Virus record (IMG/VR): IMGVR_UViG_3300030110_000215
Span: 1-43,280 of that record
Direction: 5' to 3' (one strand)
Source: a virus
DNA: 43,280 nucleotides
Of the stretch, positions 28,056 to 35,739 are shown one piece after another; the first letter of the stretch is position 1, and the number at the start of each line of letters is the position of its first letter. The position numbers and the translations under genes are program-made. The notes under the pieces were generated by a model. It was not told the DNA's origin. It made no database searches and saw only the letters and a program-made list of their open reading frames with translations.

Positions 28056-28594
28056 TATTAATATTTGTATTTATATTAGCTTGTAGTAAAGAGGTTGATG
28101 ATTTAGGATTTAGAACGTATGTTATACCAGCTGGTGAACATAGTTCTGGTAATTTTATTAATCATCCCGATAACTCCAGGCTAGTATTTGATTTTATATT
28201 AGACGAGTCAGCAAAATACTATACAGAAGTACCAGAAAACCAACACGATGTAAACAAGATCTATGGTATGAGTGACTTTGGTAAGTTACATCAAAAATAT
28301 TCCATACGTCTTGGATGGCGCTACTTAGATGGAAATATAGAATTATGTTGGTTACGTCATGAACAAGGCAGGCATAGCTCTGCTACAATAAAGGTTATAG
28401 AACCCAACGTAATTTATAATGCTGTAATAGATATTACAACATTTTACTATGTTATAGTTATAGATGGTGATACTACAATGGTTAGACGTAGACCAGAAGG
28501 TTATTGGGGACTAGTTAGAAGGTATTATTTATACCCATACTTTGGTGGCAATGAATATGCACCACATGACATAACTATTAAAATAAAAGAATAA
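28034..28594 (+). CDS. Predicted lipoprotein, 186 aa
   Basis: The N-terminus MVHYLRVILIFVFILACSKE has a short hydrophobic core and a lipobox ILAC, so Cys17 should be lipidated by host signal peptidase II. The ATG at 28034 lies inside the end of the giant zincin gene (22-base overlap, other frame), and no later in-frame ATG keeps the signal. The mature part is beta-rich: YSIRLGWRYLDGNIELCWLR, then YNAVIDITTFYYVIVID, and a conserved-looking ending YYLYPYFGGNEYAPHDITIK. I recall this PYFGG-APHDI ending from Bacteroidetes proteins of unknown function. A phage lipoprotein at the end of the late operon could block superinfection, help lysis, or decorate the envelope. It is the last gene before the shared terminator. 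Confidence 0.7.
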   Translation: MVHYLRVILIFVFILACSKEVDDLGFRTYVIPAGEHSSGNFINHPDNSRLVFDFILDESAKYYTEVPENQHDVNKIYGMSDFGKLHQKYSIRLGWRYLDGNIELCWLRHEQGRHSSATIKVIEPNVIYNAVIDITTFYYVIVIDGDTTMVRRRPEGYWGLVRRYYLYPYFGGNEYAPHDITIKIKE

Positions 28595-28604
28595 TTAATT
28601 TCTT

Positions 28605-28635
28605 GGGGGTAGCAAAAAGGGGGCAATACCCCCTT
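28605..28635. terminator. Bidirectional G5/C5 hairpin between convergent blocks
   Basis: The 47-base gap between convergent genes holds two G5 runs and one C5 run. AAGGGGG (28617-28623) pairs with CCCCCTT (28629-28635) over the loop CAATA. On the minus strand this hairpin is followed by a run of Ts (CCCCCTTTTTG), a good intrinsic terminator for the replication block; on the plus strand it is followed by AATTT, weaker. Alternatively GGGGGTA (28605-28611) pairs with TACCCCC (28627-28633). Confidence 0.75.
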
Positions 28636-28641
28636 AATTTA

Positions 28642-29157
28642 TTACATACTCATTTTTAACAAAAGTAAATAACCTATAAGGTCATCAACTGTATCTTCAG
28701 TTTGATCATTTATACCTTTATTTTTTATACGCATGATTTTATCATCAATACGCGCACATAGCGCCTCTGTAGCATCTAATCTGCTAAATATCTTAACAGG
28801 TGATAATGCAGTGTTACCGTAAGCTTTATTCTTGCTTTTTAATAAATCTACAATAGCACTAGCTGCAGTGTCTAGTTTATTTGCAAAGTCTTCAAAAGCA
28901 ACCTCAGTTCTTGTTTCTACCCATTTAGGATCTATCGCATGTTCAGCATTTAACTGGTCTTCGTAAGAAGGAATAGTACATTGCACTAATGGTTCTACAT
29001 TATCAGGACTTGTATAGAAACAAAGATCATTAGACTCTTCAGCGCATAGCTTAAGCTCTGTCTTTTTAATCTCCGTAACTATATATCTATTCCCAATAAC
29101 TCCTCGATGATGGTATTGATCATGTTTTCTTAATATTACAATATCATTTATATTCAT
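28642..29157 (-). CDS. DUF1599-like protein (nucleotide-modification-associated)
   Basis: 171 aa. Residues 1-65 form a small beta-rich region (NDIVILRKHDQYHHRGVIGN) resembling an SH3/KOW-like barrel. Residues about 85-171 read LLKSKNKAYGNTALSPVKIF then RIDDKIMRIKNKG and EDTVDDLIGYLLLLKM, the pattern of DUF1599, which Pfam, as I recall, links to nucleotide modification; the DK and ED..D pattern resembles an all-alpha NTP pyrophosphatase fold. It may hydrolyse or handle a modified dNTP or control nucleotide pools. ATGA overlap with the upstream 251-aa gene; last gene of the minus-strand block, 8 bases before the hairpin terminator. Fold is fairly clear, substrate unknown. Confidence 0.7.
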   Translation of the reverse strand: MNINDIVILRKHDQYHHRGVIGNRYIVTEIKKTELKLCAEESNDLCFYTSPDNVEPLVQCTIPSYEDQLNAEHAIDPKWVETRTEVAFEDFANKLDTAASAIVDLLKSKNKAYGNTALSPVKIFSRLDATEALCARIDDKIMRIKNKGINDQTEDTVDDLIGYLLLLKMSM

Positions 29158-29909
29158 AGTAATTTTTTTAATTTATAAATATCTGGATTATATGTTTCCG
29201 CTTCTATATCTATTATACTTAAGAGCTCTGACTCTTCTGGCAAGTCTGCATTAAGCCGTTTTTCTAACAGCTCTCTACGTTTATCACTCTTAAATATAAT
29301 CTGACCCACTTCGTCATTAATATCAGCATTATGAAAATCTAAAATGTCTAGCTTGTATTCTCTAGTAAATTTAGAATACTTACCTAACATAAACGCCCTG
29401 TATTCTCTTCTAAATCCTTTAGGAATGTCAAAAACAAACATTACATAGTTAGGACTAGGATCATACCTACGTTTAAAATATTTAACCTCTTTTAGTATTT
29501 TCTCAAACTTAATATATCTTGTATCAGCAGACCATCTAAATAGTAATGCTATACAATCTTTGTCTTCTGGTGTAGCTATAAAACAATTTACAAAGAAAGT
29601 GCTCCAAAAATATAATTTTCTAGTACCAGGTAACATAGGCATTATAAAAGTTGTAGCTTTTGTTCGCTTAGCTATTGATATGTCATAATATAATTTGTAG
29701 TTACCAACTTTCTCTATAATATTAATTTTATATTTTGTCTTCTTAACAGGAACTGTTAGACCCAGTGTTATATTAAGATCATTTGGCCCTTCTAGTGCTA
29801 CAATAACACCATCTTTCTCTACGGGTTTTAGACACTCTGTATTACCGCTAATTCTAAACGTTAGAGCATTTATTGGAGTGTATACTAAATTGTCACATTG
29901 TACTACCAT
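29154..29909 (-). CDS. Hypothetical protein, 251 aa
   Basis: I do not recognise this family. The N-terminal 110 residues look beta-rich (LTFRISGNTECLKPV, DLNITLGLTVPVKKTKYKIN). The middle, FIMPMLPGTRKLYFWSTFFV then LLFRWSADTRYIKFEKILKE, has aromatic and basic residues, followed by YVMFVFDIPKGFRREYRAFM, and the C-terminus is charged helix. No signal peptide or definite membrane segment. Its ATGGTAG start overlaps the exonuclease stop by 7 bases, and its TGA overlaps the next ATG, so it is translationally coupled between a FEN-type nuclease and a DUF1599-like protein. A helper in DNA metabolism is likely from context only. Confidence 0.6.
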   Translation of the reverse strand: MVVQCDNLVYTPINALTFRISGNTECLKPVEKDGVIVALEGPNDLNITLGLTVPVKKTKYKINIIEKVGNYKLYYDISIAKRTKATTFIMPMLPGTRKLYFWSTFFVNCFIATPEDKDCIALLFRWSADTRYIKFEKILKEVKYFKRRYDPSPNYVMFVFDIPKGFRREYRAFMLGKYSKFTREYKLDILDFHNADINDEVGQIIFKSDKRRELLEKRLNADLPEESELLSIIDIEAETYNPDIYKLKKLL

Positions 29910-30655
29910 AATTCTTCTTGATTTGAAAATTCAACTTTATGTGTTACTAGATCTGGTAACTCTATACCGGTTTCTCTTAACACATCTTCTTTAGTTTTAA
30001 GTATGTATATTAACTTAAACGTCTCTGTAAATCTATGAATTCCCTCTGAGTTTCCAAACTTTTCTATATATTTATTTAGTACAAAAGTTGGCATATCAGA
30101 TGGAGGCATATCTTTTAACCACCCCTCAGCTGTCTTAGGACCTACCTTTGGTATACCCATAATACCATCTGTAGAGTCACCCATTAGCACCTGTTTCCAT
30201 AAGAATCTTAGCGCATCATTTTCATCTACCTCAACAAACTCACCCTTACCATAATTGTAATTATGTACTCTGTTTTGATATAACACATCCTTGTCAGGAC
30301 TACATATAATAGTCTTTAGAGGATCATGATACACTGATACTAAATCATCTGCTTCTAGCTCTGGTATGTATGTAAACTTCCATTGCTGTTGTAGATACTC
30401 TTTCAATGCAGGAAATATAATTGGTAAATCATCTCGTTTTCTATTGTATTTATATGGTCTGGTAGTTGCTACATTGTATCTAAAGCATTTACCCTTGGTT
30501 AGAAAACCGGCATAATATTTACACCCAGTTATATTTAGCATTTGATTAATTCTCATATCAATACCTGCTAGTGCTTCTTCTAAAGTATTCTTTTTCATCT
30601 CATAATAGATTAGACTATCGCCATCTATTAGAGCTATCTTATCTTCTCTTTTCAT
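29903..30655 (-). CDS. FEN-type 5'-3' exonuclease / flap endonuclease
   Basis: 250 aa with the full set of metal-binding motifs of the T4 RNase H / T5 exonuclease superfamily: D11 and D13 in LIDGDSL, LEADDLVS, CSPDKDVLY and MGDSTDGI, directly followed by the helix-hairpin-helix GIPKVGPKTAEGWL. It would remove RNA primers and 5' flaps during lagging-strand synthesis in the cytoplasm. The length is normal for the phage family. It is separated from RIIB by a 71-base gap with a hairpin and has the leader CCATTAAAAC ahead of its ATG. Assignment is firm. Confidence 0.9.
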   Translation of the reverse strand: MKREDKIALIDGDSLIYYEMKKNTLEEALAGIDMRINQMLNITGCKYYAGFLTKGKCFRYNVATTRPYKYNRKRDDLPIIFPALKEYLQQQWKFTYIPELEADDLVSVYHDPLKTIICSPDKDVLYQNRVHNYNYGKGEFVEVDENDALRFLWKQVLMGDSTDGIMGIPKVGPKTAEGWLKDMPPSDMPTFVLNKYIEKFGNSEGIHRFTETFKLIYILKTKEDVLRETGIELPDLVTHKVEFSNQEELW

Positions 30656-30726
30656 ATTTTAAGTTTTAATGGATTCAGGGGGCTACTCAGTACTTCACCC
30701 CCTTTATCCTACCAATTAAACACTAG
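30656..30726 (-). promoter_or_regulatory. Leader region with long hairpin ahead of exonuclease gene
   Basis: In coding direction the gap contains GGAT AA AGGGGG, a 15-base loop, then CCCCCT GA ATCC (30709 to 30671): a 6-bp GC-rich stem, a 2x2 internal loop and a further 4 bp. No T-run follows, so it is not a good intrinsic terminator. It is followed by CCATTAAAAC and an A-rich run up to the ATG. It may set mRNA stability, mark a processing site, or slow polymerase. Confidence 0.55.
30711..30724 (-). repeat. Copy of the AGTGTTTAATTGGT motif in inverted orientation
   Basis: Reading on the minus strand gives AGTGTTTAATTGGT, identical to plus-strand bases 35747-35759 apart from the first base context. 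The other copies have the opposite orientation relative to transcription. It lies immediately after the RIIB stop codon. Confidence 0.45.
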
Positions 30727-31896
30727 CTACAGAGCATTGAGCTCAGCAACTTCCTTGTCACTTTGAGCTTTCTTCTCTGCGCGCTCTTGTACAGCCTTAG
30801 ACCTCATCTCATCCCACTCCGCATCTGTCATAGCTGCATAGCTAGAACTATGGTAAATAGATCCATTGACACCTACTAGAGATGAATGGACAAAGTATTG
30901 CTTACATCTAATAGCGCCGTCTACATCACAAGGCACAGCACCAATATGCATTGGGTCTACGAATATGTTATGTATCTCACCGCTGTAGAAAGCAATATAC
31001 TTAAGGCCGCCAACGTGAAGCCCTTTAACGCATGATACTGTATCATTAACGTTAACTTGGCTCCAGTCAGCTAGTCTGTGGGTACAACCCACTCTGATAA
31101 AGTGTTGTGGACTACCATAACCATTTGGGCCCTCACAGAAGAATGCGTCCCCACTGTTACCCATAACCGCGGGTTCAAATAGTCTATCTTCTACGTGTTC
31201 TGGTAATCCATCTCCCTCTATCTCACCGGTATCAACGTTGAACGTTCTTTTATAACGATCCTCTTGTTCACCGGTTTCTGCGTTAAACTTATGCAGCACC
31301 TCTCTAGAGACCTTGTAACCATTTAACAATCCCTCATGGGTGATCTTCATTTGGTACATCGTTGCTCTTTTCTCGGCTGCTTCTTCGCTTAACCCATGGT
31401 TTTCCATAAGATCCTCTTTATGTTTAGGATGCACATATTGCATATTAACAAAGTTAAAGAATCTATTACAGAAATCTTCTCCATGACCTTGCTTCATCTT
31501 TCTCCACAAGATTGGATTTCTTAGCCACCTTGTCCACATCTTTACCAAAGGCATAAAGTCTATCTCTTTATCTAGAGACTCAAAGATTCTATCTACAAGC
31601 GCCTCTGGCATAGGTATACTAGATACCACACCATTGTGCTTAAGAAAGAACTCTCCTGTGCCTTTATTAATATGTATGTAAGGACATTGTGTTTCAATTG
31701 TTTTTGTGTAATCTACAACAGTCAGCTGTGCAAAAGCCTCTAGTATATCATTATACTGTTCCATTGTATTTACATTGTTTGCCTGATCTGCTAGACCTTG
31801 CATTTCATCATACAGCTCTTTGCTGTAATCCACTGTGAATGGATTCTCTCCATAATTACCACAGATTTTGTTTTCTATAACATTAATTGTAATCAT
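30727..31896 (-). CDS. rIIB: RIIB-like protein
   Basis: 389 aa. The C-terminal part has CVKGLHVGGLKYIAFYSGEI (Cys289 onward) then PMHIGAVPCDVDGAIRCKQY, the pattern of the phage RIIB family (C-x-GLHV near a V-P-x-D and an R-C-x-Y block). Residues 40-215 are more divergent and carry a Trp-rich segment. It is two genes downstream of RIIA, the usual partner; in T4 the pair protects infected cells from the lambda Rex exclusion system and influences lysis timing, and homologues are widespread though their biochemistry is unclear. The leader CCAATTAAA starts at the preceding stop codon. Local base composition is less AT-rich than in the neighbours, worth noting. Confidence 0.75.
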   Translation of the reverse strand: MITINVIENKICGNYGENPFTVDYSKELYDEMQGLADQANNVNTMEQYNDILEAFAQLTVVDYTKTIETQCPYIHINKGTGEFFLKHNGVVSSIPMPEALVDRIFESLDKEIDFMPLVKMWTRWLRNPILWRKMKQGHGEDFCNRFFNFVNMQYVHPKHKEDLMENHGLSEEAAEKRATMYQMKITHEGLLNGYKVSREVLHKFNAETGEQEDRYKRTFNVDTGEIEGDGLPEHVEDRLFEPAVMGNSGDAFFCEGPNGYGSPQHFIRVGCTHRLADWSQVNVNDTVSCVKGLHVGGLKYIAFYSGEIHNIFVDPMHIGAVPCDVDGAIRCKQYFVHSSLVGVNGSIYHSSSYAAMTDAEWDEMRSKAVQERAEKKAQSDKEVAELNAL

Positions 31897-31916
31897 ATTT
31901 TATATTTAATTGGTTA
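31897..31916 (-). promoter_or_regulatory. TAACCAATTAAA leader ahead of RIIB-like gene
   Basis: The stop codon of the radical-SAM gene is part of the motif TAACCAATTAAA, followed by an A/T-rich run and the ATG. The same core stands before the zinc ribbon, RIIA and, slightly changed, exonuclease genes. It may be an A-rich translation enhancer or a phage promoter element. Confidence 0.5.
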
Positions 31917-32777
31917 AAAAATGTACCTTATAGTATTCCAAGGCACTTTGCTTTCATGTATCTGTCTAAACTGTTTAATATATTTAGACTTCTCTCCAAG
32001 TTTGTAGCGTACGTTTTCTCCACCATACTGTGATTTTTTTATCTCTTGCTTATCAATAACCCATAGATCTACTTCTGTCTCTGGATGTCTATCTAAGTTT
32101 ACAGTATGCTTTTTAAAGTTGTGTGTCAAAAATATACACTCTGCTAAAACTTGATTTTTGTAACTTACATAATCATTCATCATATCAAATATATACTCAT
32201 AGTCTTGTAACCAACCATCGTATACAATAATAGGACTGTAGTTTACATGTACATCATAACCGGCTTCTATAAATGCATCGATAGCTTTTATTCTGTCAAT
32301 GATCTTAGATGTACCAGGCTCATGTAAATCTGACTTATGTTGTGGCATTAGACTAAATCTAATACGTATTTTACCTTTAGGGTCAAAGTTTATTAACTCT
32401 GGGTTTACAAATTTAGTTGCAAAGCTACCCATAGCTACAGGATGATCTCTAAAGAACTCGAATATCCTTTGCCAATCATGATATTTAGCATGCAACGCAA
32501 AATCTTCGTTACAGCTAATATCATAAGTGGTATATTCTGCATGGGTCTGATTAGGTTTATCTACTGGTGTAAAATACGCATGATTATTAATCTCTGTTAA
32601 TATATCACCGGTGTTTACAGCAATAGACAAACCTTTATCTTTATGACGTTTCATATAACAGTAAGAACAATTATACAAACAGCCATACCCAAAACTAGGA
32701 GATATAAAATCCGTAGATCTACCCGAAGGCCTTATCGTGAACGTTTTTCGTACATCCTTAGTTATTAGTTTTCCCAT
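31914..32777 (-). CDS. Radical-SAM protein of the spore photoproduct lyase type
   Basis: 287 aa. C33, C37 and C40 in GYGCLYNCSYCYMKR form the CxxxCxxC site for a [4Fe-4S] cluster that cleaves S-adenosylmethionine. Further blocks fit the SPL group: KIRIRFSLMPQ, then EPGTSKIIDRIKAIDAFIEA and GYDVHVNYSPIIVYDGWLQD. Spore photoproduct lyase reverses a UV thymine lesion; SPL-like relatives outside spore formers have mostly unknown substrates, so repair of phage DNA or a base modification are options. Its start lies within the end of the RIIA gene (13-base overlap), and its stop opens the RIIB leader, so it is embedded in the RIIA-RIIB cassette. Superfamily is certain, substrate unknown. Confidence 0.82.
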   Translation of the reverse strand: MGKLITKDVRKTFTIRPSGRSTDFISPSFGYGCLYNCSYCYMKRHKDKGLSIAVNTGDILTEINNHAYFTPVDKPNQTHAEYTTYDISCNEDFALHAKYHDWQRIFEFFRDHPVAMGSFATKFVNPELINFDPKGKIRIRFSLMPQHKSDLHEPGTSKIIDRIKAIDAFIEAGYDVHVNYSPIIVYDGWLQDYEYIFDMMNDYVSYKNQVLAECIFLTHNFKKHTVNLDRHPETEVDLWVIDKQEIKKSQYGGENVRYKLGEKSKYIKQFRQIHESKVPWNTIRYIF

Positions 32778-35506
32778 ATTTCTCTAGATTTAGCTCTTAG
32801 ATAAACTCTAATCTCTTTCTCGAGTTCAGGAGACATATCACATTCTCTCTCCTCAAGACAAGACAGTTCATCTAGTAGCGGTTTAACTTCTTCTGCAAAT
32901 TCTACAATATTATTATACTTAGCTAATATAGTCAAATCTGCGGCTTTAGCCTCACCAATATCTGACAAAACAAACAGTTCTTTAGACTTTTCTTGTATCA
33001 AATCTGGATCATCACACTGTTGTATAAACTGTTGAAACTCAAACAGTTTGTCCATGTGTTTAATTAGATCTGGTGCCATATCATGAGCTGTTCTGTACTC
33101 CCATTCAGAGTAATTATCATTCCGTAAATCTAGCAGTTCACAATAGTCTTTTTGTAGCTCAGGATGTATACATCCAAGACCCTGCATAAATCTAAATAGG
33201 TTTATCTTTTCTAGTTTATGCGCAGTGTAATATTTAACAAGTGAATTATCCATAGTATATCCGTTTTTATCTGTTAGTTGTAAAAATAGCTCGTCGATGT
33301 GTTTGACATTAGGGTTTTGTGTAATAAACTTAACCTTGTTTTGACTAACACGTATAAGTTGAGGCGTATCCCATCCTTGTTTAGGATCAGCAGCCCAGTC
33401 CTCATACTCACCTTTCTTATTCCACTTCATAAATCTAACAGGCGGATGCTCGTACCAGTAAATAGGATAACTTTCAGAACCTCTAGATGATCCGTTAGCA
33501 TACCAAGAGGCTTGTGGATAAACTTGTTTGAAATGTGGTGCAGTATTTTTTAGTAACATTGCAGCAACTTTCATTTTATCCTCATCTTCTTTAGTACAAT
33601 AATAGATACGATTAGAACTAGCCATAAGATCTTTTGCTTTAGGCTCTATCTTCTCTAATGTAAGTCTATCATCTTTACGATGATCCCACCTAAGAGTATA
33701 TGCAACCATTCTTTTCTCTATCTCACGACGCTCTGCAGCGGTTAGATTAGAATACTTAGACTTTTCTTCTTCTTCTAGCTCTTGTTCTTTACAGTCTGCA
33801 ATAAACTCATCAGGAACTACAACACTATCATAGTCTTTGTACCACTCTGATTGTTTAATAAAGTTAAATACAGCTGTACGTTTAGCAAGAACTCTATTCT
33901 TCTCTTTTATAACAAAAGATTTATCTGTAGCTTTTATCAAATCATCTTTAAAATGCTCATCTAAATCTATTCTACTAAACGTTACAACACTGTTAAGAGA
34001 GAATCTATCCTCTGTGTCTTTTTGCATAAGATACAGATCTTTGTATTTACTAAACTGCTCTTTTCTAAAGTATAAATGTTTAGCATCAACACCGTGCCAT
34101 TCTTTAACAGGCTCTCTATCTATCTTACCATTTAGTCTTAGAGGTTTCATTAGTTTAAAACCTTCAAACAGTTTATTAGCTGGTCCATACTTAATCCTAG
34201 GATCAGGCCCAAAGACAGGCTTAATTAGATCTCTGTCAATGATACGAGCAATTTTATTTAGAACTTTATTGTCATCACTATCACCTGATATAATAGACCT
34301 ACACTTATCAACCCACTTAAGAAAGTCTGTTTCTGTAAGCTGTTCTTGAACCATGTCACTAGCTTCTTTTGCAGCAGCCATAATAACACTTTTGATGTAT
34401 TTCTTAGTAGTCTCGTTCCATATAACTTTCTCACGAGATGGAGTAACATCTACACCCTCTTGTAATACAGTCTCTGTGCCATCTTCGTTAGTGATCACCT
34501 GTCTAGCAGGACACTTGAAGGCAATAGAACCATACATCTGTTGCATTTCTAGCTCTTTGAAGTCAATATAACCATAGTTAATACCTGTGCTAGCATTCTT
34601 ATCTTTTACAAGAACAATATGCGGCTTACTAAAATAGTAACTATCTGAAACTATAAGATTCTCAGAGTTATGTAATACCTCAGCTTTAAAATGCATGTCT
34701 CTAGACTCACCATCTTCGTATTTAATAGTAAAATTAACGTTATCAAAATACAACAGCTGCTCTTCTACCGCATCTCTAAACTTGCTACGGTTGTGTTTCT
34801 TTACACCAAAAGATATTGTAGTTTGATTTATGTCATCAGAATGCTCATAGTATACTTTAGTGCCATCACTAAACGTTATGAATTTATTCTGCATACCTGT
34901 CTTTACATTAAATGCTGGTATAATAAAATCAGTTTTGTAGTTGTAACAGTTACATTTAAAACGCATACCATTGTATATAGTTTCTATAGTATAGAAATCT
35001 ACACCTGTAGATAGTGCAGCTTTTGCACCTAGGCCAAAGGCACCGAAGTTCTCGCTTGTGTTACGCTTTGTAGAGTAACCTAGCTCTAGTATACCTTCTA
35101 GTCTTCTACCACCTATACCTACACCATAGTCAGTAACTGAAAATGTATCACAATATCCAACACCTTGGTTCTCTGTATATAATAAGTCTACCTTGTGTTT
35201 ATTATGATGTAAATGTGTTAGACTATAATAGTTTATATCAAAATTACTATCCTCATACTGCGCACCATGACGCTCTATGTAATAGTCTTCTACTTGTCTC
35301 TTACCTGTTATAATCTCCAGTGCTACCTCTTTCTCACGTTGAGAGTCACATGCATTTGTTACAAGCTCTCTAATAGTAGACTGTATTGGCATAGAATACT
35401 GTGTTGACTGCAAAATGTCAAACACCATCTTCTCAGCGCCTTTGTTAATTTTCTTTGCTATGCCGGCGCTACCTTGCATAGGCTTATCAATAGTTTTAAT
35501 ACTCAT
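32765..35506 (-). CDS. rIIA: RIIA-like protein with GHKL ATPase domain
   Basis: 913 aa. The N-terminal 200 residues hold the Bergerat (GHKL) ATP site: IRELVTNACDSQRE (N-box, Glu and Asn), VTDYGVGIGG (DxGxG) and NFGAFGLGAKAALS (GxxGxG), as in Hsp90/MutL/topoisomerase VI. The remaining 700 residues are charged and helical, with Trp/Tyr-rich patches, as in phage RIIA proteins. T4 RIIA is membrane-associated and needed to resist Rex exclusion; no membrane segment is visible here. It lies in a block with a zinc ribbon protein upstream and radical-SAM and RIIB genes downstream. Its leader is CCAATTAAACAC, nearly identical to that of the zinc ribbon gene. Small plus-strand reading frames inside it are shadows. 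Confidence 0.82.
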   Translation of the reverse strand: MSIKTIDKPMQGSAGIAKKINKGAEKMVFDILQSTQYSMPIQSTIRELVTNACDSQREKEVALEIITGKRQVEDYYIERHGAQYEDSNFDINYYSLTHLHHNKHKVDLLYTENQGVGYCDTFSVTDYGVGIGGRRLEGILELGYSTKRNTSENFGAFGLGAKAALSTGVDFYTIETIYNGMRFKCNCYNYKTDFIIPAFNVKTGMQNKFITFSDGTKVYYEHSDDINQTTISFGVKKHNRSKFRDAVEEQLLYFDNVNFTIKYEDGESRDMHFKAEVLHNSENLIVSDSYYFSKPHIVLVKDKNASTGINYGYIDFKELEMQQMYGSIAFKCPARQVITNEDGTETVLQEGVDVTPSREKVIWNETTKKYIKSVIMAAAKEASDMVQEQLTETDFLKWVDKCRSIISGDSDDNKVLNKIARIIDRDLIKPVFGPDPRIKYGPANKLFEGFKLMKPLRLNGKIDREPVKEWHGVDAKHLYFRKEQFSKYKDLYLMQKDTEDRFSLNSVVTFSRIDLDEHFKDDLIKATDKSFVIKEKNRVLAKRTAVFNFIKQSEWYKDYDSVVVPDEFIADCKEQELEEEEKSKYSNLTAAERREIEKRMVAYTLRWDHRKDDRLTLEKIEPKAKDLMASSNRIYYCTKEDEDKMKVAAMLLKNTAPHFKQVYPQASWYANGSSRGSESYPIYWYEHPPVRFMKWNKKGEYEDWAADPKQGWDTPQLIRVSQNKVKFITQNPNVKHIDELFLQLTDKNGYTMDNSLVKYYTAHKLEKINLFRFMQGLGCIHPELQKDYCELLDLRNDNYSEWEYRTAHDMAPDLIKHMDKLFEFQQFIQQCDDPDLIQEKSKELFVLSDIGEAKAADLTILAKYNNIVEFAEEVKPLLDELSCLEERECDMSPELEKEIRVYLRAKSREIWEN

Positions 35507-35528
35507 ATTATTTGTGTTTAATTGGTTT
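35507..35528 (-). promoter_or_regulatory. AACCAATTAAACAC leader ahead of RIIA-like gene
   Basis: The short gap reads, in coding direction, AACCAATTAAACAC and then an A/T-rich run to the ATG. The 14 bases are identical to those before the zinc ribbon gene 230 bases away. No Shine-Dalgarno sequence is present. Confidence 0.55.
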
Positions 35529-35739
35529 ATAATCCTAGACGTCTGTCTTCCATCATTGCTTCTGCTCTATCATCTTCAATACGAGCTCTGTACTCATAAT
35601 CTACAATAGGCTCATCAAACTCTTCTTTACAAGAGTCACATTCATAGCTTTCGTCTGTTTCTGTGTAAGTGCAGCCACAACAAGGGCTTAGTAGCTCATC
35701 CCCGTCTGGAGGGGACAGCTTCCAGTCATCATAATTCAT
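35527..35739 (-). CDS. Small acidic zinc-ribbon protein, 70 aa
   Basis: The middle reads SPCCGCTYTETDESYECDSC, with CCxC and CxxC pairs separated by about 12 residues, the usual spacing for a small zinc ribbon. The rest is rich in Asp and Glu, and the C-terminus EDRRLGL is helical. Phages often carry such one-ribbon proteins; known roles elsewhere include binding of nucleic acid, primase or RNA polymerase, but nothing here decides between them. It is first of the cassette that shares the CCAATTAAACAC leader, ahead of RIIA. Confidence 0.65.
   Translation of the reverse strand: MNYDDWKLSPPDGDELLSPCCGCTYTETDESYECDSCKEEFDEPIVDYEYRARIEDDRAEAMMEDRRLGL

Noticed and set aside
30661-30720. Possible tRNA in the RIIB-exonuclease gap
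   Set aside because: The structure is a single long hairpin; there is no cloverleaf, T-loop sequence or anticodon arm, and the gap is too short.
33837-34349. 170-codon plus-strand frame inside RIIA
   Set aside because: Shadow of a well-supported GHKL protein gene; Leu/Ser-rich with no motif.
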